Shown piece after piece: positions 58,301 to 64,000 of a DNA stretch of 64,000 nt (the first letter of the stretch is position 1; each line of letters begins with the position of its first letter). The stretch is taken from assembly GCA_000818945.1 (NCBI GenBank), contig KN805377.1:104525-168524 (forward strand). The letters are read 5' to 3'. Below the pieces are notes generated by a model. The model was not told the DNA's origin. It saw nothing but the letters and a program-made list of their open reading frames with translations, and did no database searches. The DNA comes from Schizochytrium sp. CCTCC M209059 (Eukaryota > Sar > Bigyra > Thraustochytrida > Thraustochytriidae). The position numbers and the translations under genes are program-made.

Positions 58301-58390
58301 CTGCAACATCTCGACGACGCGGCGCTCGAGGCACGTGAGCATGCCTTCGACGAAGATCTCGAGCTGGAGCGCGAGCTGCATGGTGATTGA
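54876..58390 (+). CDS. ZGRF1: ZGRF1/Mte1-like SF1 helicase with N-terminal DUF2439 domain
   Basis: Two exons: 54876-54926 (17 codons) and 55043-58390, joined across a 116-bp GT-AG intron, 1132 residues. Exon 1 gives MRVFEVVFTKQKRQKRK and exon 2 continues RWTDGYLTVSEERRKLKLYA, which together reproduce the DUF2439 pattern (YTKQKTKK.K.W.DG.L....... LY) of ZGRF1 and yeast Mte1. A poly-Gln stretch (~90-105) and ~350 disordered residues follow, then an acidic patch (~470-490). The C-terminal half is a UPF1/DNA2-type SF1B helicase: Walker A GAYGAGKT (~664), Walker B LLDEAAQAVE, VGDPLQLPP, LSVQYRCHPRIS, STVDAFQGAERDVILISTCR and VNVMITRARHHLVILG. Human ZGRF1 helps resolve crosslink repair and recombination intermediates. 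The zinc GRF domain of ZGRF1 is not seen. Nuclear location expected. Confidence 0.88.
55268..55320. repeat. (CAG)n coding repeat, poly-Gln
   Basis: About sixteen CAG/CAA codons within exon 2 of the helicase gene, encoding poly-Gln and then Leu-rich sequence; likely length-variable between strains. Confidence 0.92.
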
Positions 58391-58607
58391 GATGGAATGC
58401 GGGCACGGAACTTTTCTAGCGATTCTTAAGGCTCACAAGCATATTCTTCGACAAAAGCTGACGTATGCATGTCTTATTGACGAACATCAGGCAAGCACGT
58501 CTGTCGACGAAGAAAAGCTGAAGCTTCTAGGCCGACATGAGGCAGAGATGTCCAATAGGCAAGAGAACTTGAAGGAAAAGAAAAAGTTGAGGAAAGAAAA
58601 AAATGGA
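58391..58607. other. Convergent 3' region
   Basis: About 220 bp between the helicase stop and the ARS2-like stop, A-rich near 58570-58600. Confidence 0.5.
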
Positions 58608-61277
58608 TCAAATGTCCGAATAGTCAATCACGGTCCGAAATTTGCGAGGCTGCTGCGCTTGAGGCCTTCCCGTTCCCATTGAGGGGGCCGCGGAACCATC
58701 AGCGACCGCAGCGCCCGTGCCATCGCCAAAGTGCGCCTTGTAGTAGCTTCGATCCTTGGGTTTGGCATAGTCTGGCAGCGGCGGCAGAGGCTTGTCGTCG
58801 GCCCCGAGGAACTCCTCGCGAATGAGCTCGCGGACAGCCTTGACGCGCGCGGCATTGAGCTGCTCGACTTGCTTGGTTCGAATGTGTTTGTGAACGAACT
58901 CTTCGGAAGCAAATCGCTTGAAAGGCGGCAGTAGGCAGCGATACTTGCCCTTCTCCTCGAATCGTGTCTGCGTCTTACAAAAATCATCCTCGGCCTTGGT
59001 CATGAGCTCCTTGGCTCGCTCCAGCTTGGCTGCGCGTACCTCGCGCTCGGCCTGTACCTTTTCTGGGGCAAAACGATCGAGCCAAGAGGCCACTGCCTCA
59101 TCAACGTTGCGGAGGTATGTGGACTTGCGAGGCTCAAGAGTTGTCTTGAGCGCCTCAAAGAATTTGGCATCCGCATCCATCGGCTTATCAGCGTCTGCTT
59201 CAGCCTTCTTTTGATCTTCTTCGCCCTCGGCCTTTTCCTCGTCTTCACCTTGCTTGGCATCGCCGTTGGCCTTGGCCCGTGCGTCTGCAATGTCTTTCCA
59301 GCCTGCCTCGCGGGCTTCCTTTGTGGGGAAATGACGCAGGTAAGGAAGCATGTTCAGCTGCGCCATCTCGCCTGCAGACACGTACATGCGGTGACCGTAG
59401 TAGCACGTGAGATGAACGTGGCGCAAGTAGCCCAAGATGACGTCAAGTTCGCGGCGCTCGCGCCTCAACTCCTTGGTCTCACTGGCGTAATCGGACGTTG
59501 CCTCGGCGACATCATCATCCTTGTCACCTTTTTCAGGCTCTGTGTTATCCGCAGCCTTATTGAGCACCGTTTGCACAGGTTCCGATATCAAAAGCGCGCC
59601 AATACCAGTTTCAACGCCCCGTGCCTGGTCAAGCAGAAGTGCGACCTGATGTGCTTGGCGGAGGTCAATTTTGATGCGTGCTGGGCTCGAAACTTCTTTA
59701 AAGGCGAATCGATTACCCAAAAGGCGACGCTCCAGTACGGAGAGCTCCACGGTCTCTGGCTCGGCGCCCGGGGTGACGGGCGTGGCCTTGGCCTGGAGTT
59801 TCCCGAGGCTTCGCAATGCGTCAGCGCTCTCCTTGGAATCAAAGGCCACCCAGGCATCTCGATTAAAAAGGTTTCGCCCCGAGTTCTTGCGCGAGCTGCC
59901 ACCATGCTTGTCCACGAGGAGCGGTTCGCCCAAAAGCAGCGAGAAGCTTGCTGGCGCGTTTTGCCCCTCAGCAGCAGCTGCAGCAGCAGCACCATCACCG
60001 CCACTAACGTTGCTGCTTGCGAGAGCTTCGCGAACCGCGCTGGTAAGGGCTTGAAAGGTCACGGACGGAGGCACACGCGGAAGAAAGATGACGTGCTTGT
60101 CAGCAAGCGGGTCGCCAATTGCCTTGGCAATCTTAGGCTTGCGCCCAGACTCGGGGACCGCGTCCAGCACGGGACAGAGGGCCTCAAGCTTGTCTTGCTT
60201 TGCTTCTGCAAGCATACGTGCAGCCTCGACAGAGGCGTGTTGGCAAATGGAGTCCTCGAGAGCAGCCACGCGTGTCACATCGTAGCGGTATAGAAACCAC
60301 TCCTCCGTGCCGTGCGTATCAAAGTAATCACTTGCCTGCTTGGCCTGCCATCCCTGAACGTATGCCTGGTAACCAGCTTCGGACACGGGCAAGCGATTCG
60401 TCTCTTGCTGACGCGCCCACGCTGAAAAGGAGAAGAGCGGGTCAAGTCCAGGTTGCTGCTGCGTGGACCCCTTGGTTTTGCTCGTGCTGCCTGCTGCTCC
60501 GGTTGCCTTGCTGCTTGCGCCGTCGCGATCACGGCTCGTGTCTTGTCTGCGACGACGCTTGTTGTCGCGCAGAGATGCCCGGGAGCGGCTACGACTGCGA
60601 CTGGGACTTCTCCGCCTTCGCCGTCCGCTGCGGTCGCGCCCGGGTGATCGCGTGCGGTACGAGCGTCTGGATCTGGATCTGGACCTCGATCTCGATCTCG
60701 ATCTCGAGCGCGATCTGGACCGCCGCCGCCGGTATCGTCTGCGGCTTGCACTTCTGCTGCGGCTGGATCCCGAGCCAATGCTTCTCCCGCGTCGCCTCCT
60801 GCTGCTTGCGCGGCGGTGGCTTCGTCGCGGCGAGTCGCGGCTGTCGCCGCCGCTGCTGCTGCTGCTGCTGCTGCTCGCGCTGTCGCCGCTGCTGCTGCTG
60901 CGACTCCTGCTCCTGCTCCTGCTTCGACGGCTCGCGCGGCTTCCGCGGCTTCCGCGGCTCCCGCGTCCGCGTCCCCGGTCGCGGTCGCGTCCGCGGCCCG
61001 TGTCTCGCGCGGCGATGGCGTCGCGCTCGTCGCGGCCGCGCTTGTTGTCCCCGCGCCGCGTCTCGGCCTCCATGCTGCCGGCGCCGCGCCCCGCCATCTC
61101 GCCTCGGGGCGGAGGGTGTGGCTCTTGACTGTGAAGCATTGTCGTGGCTTTCGGGACTTTTGTTTTTTGGGGTAAATTCTTGGGCGGGATGAATGCTGCG
61201 CTGCACGGTCCTAATTCCGAGTCATCATCATGAGTGACGGCCTTGTTCATTGGCGCGTCTGTGAGGCTTATTGTCAT
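58608..61277 (-). CDS. SRRT: ARS2/SERRATE-like RNA-processing protein with RS tract
   Basis: Best start is the ATG at 61277 (889 residues); later in-frame Mets at MLHSQ, MAGRG and MEAETRR are alternatives. ARS2/SERRATE couples the nuclear cap-binding complex to microRNA processing, snRNA/histone mRNA 3' ends and RNA decay. Residues ~75-275 are an Arg/Ser/Gly tract (RDRDRGRGRG, RSRSRSRSRS) longer than is usual for this family. Then follow the family's N-terminal block (WFLYRYDVTRVAALEDSI), an RRM-like middle part (KHVIFLPRVPPSVTFQALTS; RDAWVAFDSKESADALRSLG) and LDVILGYLRHVHLTCYYGHR. EEFVHKHIRTKQVEQLNAAR, from the C2H2 finger region, comes last. Finger ligands are incomplete (KYRCLLPPFKRF has one Cys). 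The tail ends RKFRTVIDYSDI. Nuclear. Confidence 0.87.
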   Translation of the reverse strand: MTISLTDAPMNKAVTHDDDSELGPCSAAFIPPKNLPQKTKVPKATTMLHSQEPHPPPRGEMAGRGAGSMEAETRRGDNKRGRDERDAIAARDTGRGRDRDRGRGRGSRGSRGSRASRRSRSRSRSRSSSSGDSASSSSSSSSGGDSRDSPRRSHRRASSRRRRGRSIGSGSSRSRSASRRRYRRRRSRSRSRSRSRSRSRSRSRRSYRTRSPGRDRSGRRRRRSPSRSRSRSRASLRDNKRRRRQDTSRDRDGASSKATGAAGSTSKTKGSTQQQPGLDPLFSFSAWARQQETNRLPVSEAGYQAYVQGWQAKQASDYFDTHGTEEWFLYRYDVTRVAALEDSICQHASVEAARMLAEAKQDKLEALCPVLDAVPESGRKPKIAKAIGDPLADKHVIFLPRVPPSVTFQALTSAVREALASSNVSGGDGAAAAAAAEGQNAPASFSLLLGEPLLVDKHGGSSRKNSGRNLFNRDAWVAFDSKESADALRSLGKLQAKATPVTPGAEPETVELSVLERRLLGNRFAFKEVSSPARIKIDLRQAHQVALLLDQARGVETGIGALLISEPVQTVLNKAADNTEPEKGDKDDDVAEATSDYASETKELRRERRELDVILGYLRHVHLTCYYGHRMYVSAGEMAQLNMLPYLRHFPTKEAREAGWKDIADARAKANGDAKQGEDEEKAEGEEDQKKAEADADKPMDADAKFFEALKTTLEPRKSTYLRNVDEAVASWLDRFAPEKVQAEREVRAAKLERAKELMTKAEDDFCKTQTRFEEKGKYRCLLPPFKRFASEEFVHKHIRTKQVEQLNAARVKAVRELIREEFLGADDKPLPPLPDYAKPKDRSYYKAHFGDGTGAAVADGSAAPSMGTGRPQAQQPRKFRTVIDYSDI

Positions 61278-61586
61278 GCTTAGGAGTTGATGATGCCAAG
61301 GTCCGACCAATATAGTGCTCGGAGACGCCGGCGAAAGTCTGTCTCGAACGCAGCTCTTGGAAATAGTTTTGAGAAGCGTTGAGGGACCTTGCTCCCATTC
61401 GCTGTTGGCGTGGATCTCGATGCAATCTAAAGTATTCTCTTTAATATTTTTTTATTGATTTTCTGTCGAAGAACTTTGCTGACGCATATGCTACTTATCA
61501 GGCTCTCTCCTCGGGTTTCTTATTAAAATGATGGTTTGGCGAGACATTGTTGCAGGTTCAAAAGTCTTGGGAATACCGCTTTGCCG
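61278..61586. other. Short spacer
   Basis: Between the ARS2-like start and the stop of the next minus-strand gene; AT-rich near 61430-61460. No gene seen. Confidence 0.5.
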
Positions 61587-62264
61587 CTAAGCGCTGACCA
61601 CTCGCGCCGTGACCGAGTGCAAGCGTTCCTGGCCATGCGATCGTCTACGTCTGTTGATTAGCTCTTTCAAGCCTAAAGGATCTTGTGGGCGTAAGAACAT
61701 TCTGAAGCCTTTCGTTTTGATCTCGAGACCGTCCTTGAAGCTCACAAGTTTTGTTACATCTTCGTATTTGATTTGAAACGTGGGTGTGGCATCTTCGCCC
61801 CCAGGTCCGTAATTCACATGATTTCCAAGGTCGCTCCACACACGCACAACGAAGAGTCTATCTCGAGCTGCTGCGATGTATTCACCGCGGAAGGTGGCGT
61901 GCGAGAACGGATAGATCAGACGATGTACTTCGTAACAGAAGTAGGGAACCAAGACTACCACGGGTATTAAACAATAAAGATTGACATCTGCTCCCAGGTA
62001 GACAAAGAGTCCGAGCAGACAAAATGCAGCGCATCCTTTAAAAAATCGCCGGATGTTTCTCCCTCTTACAAACTCGCCGCGATGACTCAAGAGGTCCTTT
62101 CGATACGCTGGCGATAAATCGCTCAATCTATTTGTCGTCTTTGTCGGAAAGTACTCGTCAAAGGCGACGGTTTTCCATGTTGAAAGGAAAACTTCTCGAA
62201 TGCTCTCCAACTCCCGCTCAATTTCCTCGTGTCCGAAGTGCGCCATCTCAATATCGGCCGCCAT
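61587..62264 (-). CDS. Two-TM membrane protein of unknown function
   Basis: 225 residues from the ATG at 62264. The N-terminus is acidic and helical (EEIERELESIREVFLSTWKT), and FDEYFPTKTTNRLSDLSPAY follows. A hairpin of two hydrophobic helices at about 77-110 (AAFCLLGLFVYLGADVNLYC then IPVVVLVPYFCYEV) precedes a predicted beta-rich C-terminal domain with strands GEYIAAARDRLFVVRVWSDL, FQIKYEDVTKLVSFKDGLEI and TKGFRMFLRPQDP. That layout (TM hairpin followed by a PH-like/bPH strand set with a final PLGLKELI helix) resembles YdbT/bPH-type membrane proteins, but similarity is only structural and no family is certain. Codon use is less GC-biased than in neighbouring genes. Confidence 0.65.
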   Translation of the reverse strand: MAADIEMAHFGHEEIERELESIREVFLSTWKTVAFDEYFPTKTTNRLSDLSPAYRKDLLSHRGEFVRGRNIRRFFKGCAAFCLLGLFVYLGADVNLYCLIPVVVLVPYFCYEVHRLIYPFSHATFRGEYIAAARDRLFVVRVWSDLGNHVNYGPGGEDATPTFQIKYEDVTKLVSFKDGLEIKTKGFRMFLRPQDPLGLKELINRRRRSHGQERLHSVTARVVSA

Positions 62265-62895
62265 ATTACGGAGTGAGTCAACGCCGTCGCACGAGGCAAG
62301 ATCTCGTTGCTTACGGCGACAGCCTGAGCCACTCGCTCAAGGAGATTTGCGGTCTGCTTGCCTAGGTTTTTTTTGCACATGTGCGACTCGAAGGTAGGAG
62401 AACCGGCCACGGGCCGTACCCAGGTTCTCTCGTTTCAGTAGACATAGGTTAAGACCATACGCATGTTTCACAGGCAAAGGTACACGCACGTGTGAATGAA
62501 GAACGTGCACAGCGCTGGCTTTCTAAGTACGTGGTGGCGTGAATTGCCGCTGTTGAGTCAAGCATGCCTGATCATCCGAGCGCATAAGGTTGAATTCTCC
62601 CAAAAAAATAATTTAGTGACTACAGCTCTTTTTTGAGCAGCACGCAGAGACTGCCTGCTTCTGTGTCTGGGTCGTCGAGAAAGTAGTAAGCCTATACTGC
62701 AAGGTTGGCCATTATTGTCTGCGCGACAGGAAGAAGAGCAAATCCGGATTTGTCTTCGTCTCCTTTCCTTTAAAGTGCCCGTCAGAATGTTCTGCTTTCG
62801 AATTAATTAACAAACTCACTCGCAGAATCGGATTTTTTGGCGAAGAGACGGCGAAGAGGAAAGTCAACGAAATGGCTCATTGATCTCAGAGAAAG

Positions 62896-62933
<38 letters not shown>
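62896..62933. repeat. (GA)n tract
   Basis: GA dinucleotide repeat of about eighteen units in non-coding sequence. Confidence 0.9.
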
Positions 62934-62935
<2 letters not shown>

Positions 62936-63735
62936 CTGTTTGTGACACGAGTGCGAGAAACATAGTCACGCCGCTGGGACTGGGCATAGTCCTCGCGCTC
63001 GATGTATATTTTACTACGAGGTAAGTGGGAATGCGATCCAAGAAAGGCAAAAGAAGGCGCGCGAACTTGTTCGAGTCGGTGCTGCCATCGCTGCGTCTTG
63101 TCAGCGCTCGGGGAACCTCGTTCGCAAATGCGATTTTGACTGCTGCCCGCAATCTGACAGAGACTTCACACCTTACATTGCGGCACTCGTCTCCGCTTCA
63201 CAATTACTATTTACTGGCGTGTGGCCTGCGCGACCCGCTGGAGGTCCTGCGTTTCTTCGCCCAGGCATCAAGTTCTATTGACAAGTCAGGGAGGGTCACG
63301 AGTCACCATGCCAAGAAAGGCGCCCCTTTCATGCGGCCTGTGAAGCGGCCTCAACGAAGCGGCCTTTTTCAACGAAGCGACCTCACTGACTTCAAGCGAG
63401 CTTCACAGCTGGCTGAGCTGGGCGGCTCAACGTTACAACTTTTTGTAAGTCCGGTTCACGATTTGTCTGCCGGTCGCAGAGAGCTTGAACCCAAGAACCC
63501 GAGAACACTCCGCACGCTCTGACGGTTCTTGGCTGCGCTGACCCCTCGGCTCAATGGGACGATTGGATGATTGGACGGCTCGAGGTACCCTCCCCCCCGT
63601 CTCCGCCAACGCCTGCCTGCCCGCCCGGCTGCCAGCGAGCTCGAGCGAGCCTTGCTTGCTTGCTGCGCGCCATGCATGCCTGCCTTTTGCTGCGACAAAT
63701 TGCCGCCCCACGGTGCTCGCCCTCTGCTCGCATTC

Positions 63736-63771
63736 ATGCATTCATTCATTCATTCATTCATTCATTCATTC
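63736..63771. repeat. (CATT)n tetranucleotide run
   Basis: Eight to nine CATT units followed by CAATCAAT variants. Confidence 0.9.
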
Positions 63772-64000
63772 AATCAATCATGCAATCAATCGACCAATGA
63801 GCCAACCAAGCAAGAACTGACGATGCCGGCCCAGTGCCCGGGTCTACAAAAGCTCTCCCTAGCCCGCTCGGGCACGGCCTCGGCGTCCAGGCCCCGCGCG
63901 ACTTTGTGACTCTGCATCGCCAGGCAGAGGCCATCCATCCATCTGCTTGCGCTCTCGCCTCGCCTCCCCTCCCTCCTCGTCCCCTCCCTCCCTCCCTCCC

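Larger units (their letters stand above)
62265..64000. other. Intergenic tail of the window, no supported gene
   Basis: 1.7 kb without a recognised gene. Contains a GA tract at about 62896-62933, repeated GAAGCGGCC/GAAGCGACC strings at about 63342-63386, a CATT tetranucleotide run at about 63736-63771 and a CCCT-rich end at about 63970-64000. A 165-codon frame on the plus strand at 63025-63522 (first ATG 63031) is possible but has no recognisable domain. Confidence 0.5.

Noticed and set aside
60200..61192. 330-codon plus-strand frame with Cys/Ser/Leu repeats
   Set aside because: Antisense of the RS tract of the ARS2-like gene.
63025..63522. 165-codon plus-strand ORF near the window end
   Set aside because: First codon is GTG, composition is Arg/Ser/Leu-rich, it crosses internal GAAGCGGCC repeats and has no domain; left as intergenic.
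1..64000. CRISPR arrays, tRNA or rRNA genes, transposases
   Set aside because: No direct-repeat/spacer pattern, no cloverleaf with a TTCGA arm, and no transposase or reverse transcriptase motif was noticed by eye; a tRNA scan could still find one.

Overview
This is a GC-rich nuclear window from a eukaryotic protist. Genes are mostly single-exon, a few carry short GT-AG introns (57-151 bp), there are no operons or ribosome binding sites, and simple-sequence repeats fill the spaces between genes. A giant HYDIN-type axonemal protein implies flagellated cells. That, with the compact intron-poor layout and acidic repeats ending in KYGPEP, fits a stramenopile such as a thraustochytrid (labyrinthulomycete). 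The lineage is inferred from style and gene content, not from a marker gene.

Layout. 1-7.6 kb: four minus-strand genes (a truncated unknown protein, an MFS_2/GPH-type transporter, a small SRPBCC-type protein, a DEAD-box helicase with RGG tails). 7.6-10.5 kb: a long GC-rich spacer with no supported gene. 10.5-18 kb: ornithine aminotransferase, two weak orphan ORF regions, a MATE transporter with an in-frame intron, a small coiled protein, and UDP-N-acetylhexosamine pyrophosphorylase. 18.5-22.8 kb: a PH-SAM protein and a seven-IQ protein diverge from a spacer that holds an assembly gap and a ~21-bp-periodic GCAAGTG array. 23-30.4 kb: a DENR-like translation factor diverges from a Trm7/FTSJ1 tRNA methyltransferase, followed by an EI24/RRT8-like membrane protein, a four-exon TRAP-beta (SSR2) gene reconstructed here, and a protein kinase cut by a second gap. 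31.8-46.4 kb: one uninterrupted 4872-codon HYDIN ORF. 47-54 kb: a secreted ankyrin protein, a decayed HYDIN fragment, a three-exon conserved protein of unknown function, and an SPX-aspartoacylase fusion. 54.9-62.3 kb: a ZGRF1-like helicase, an ARS2/SERRATE-like protein and a two-TM protein. 62.3-64 kb: no supported gene.

Functionally this is a normal housekeeping neighbourhood (translation, RNA processing, ER translocation, DNA repair, nitrogen and amino-sugar metabolism, flagellar motility) and not one linked system. The most unusual single gene is the SPX domain fused to an AstE/AspA zinc hydrolase. Other points of interest are zinc-ligand loss in both the DENR and ARS2 homologues, loss of the P-loop in the HYDIN ADK-like region, the MATE intron that can be read through without frameshift or stop, and the helically phased promoter array. 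Several start codons were reassigned to ATG because the longest open frames begin at GTG or TTG or run back into repeats.
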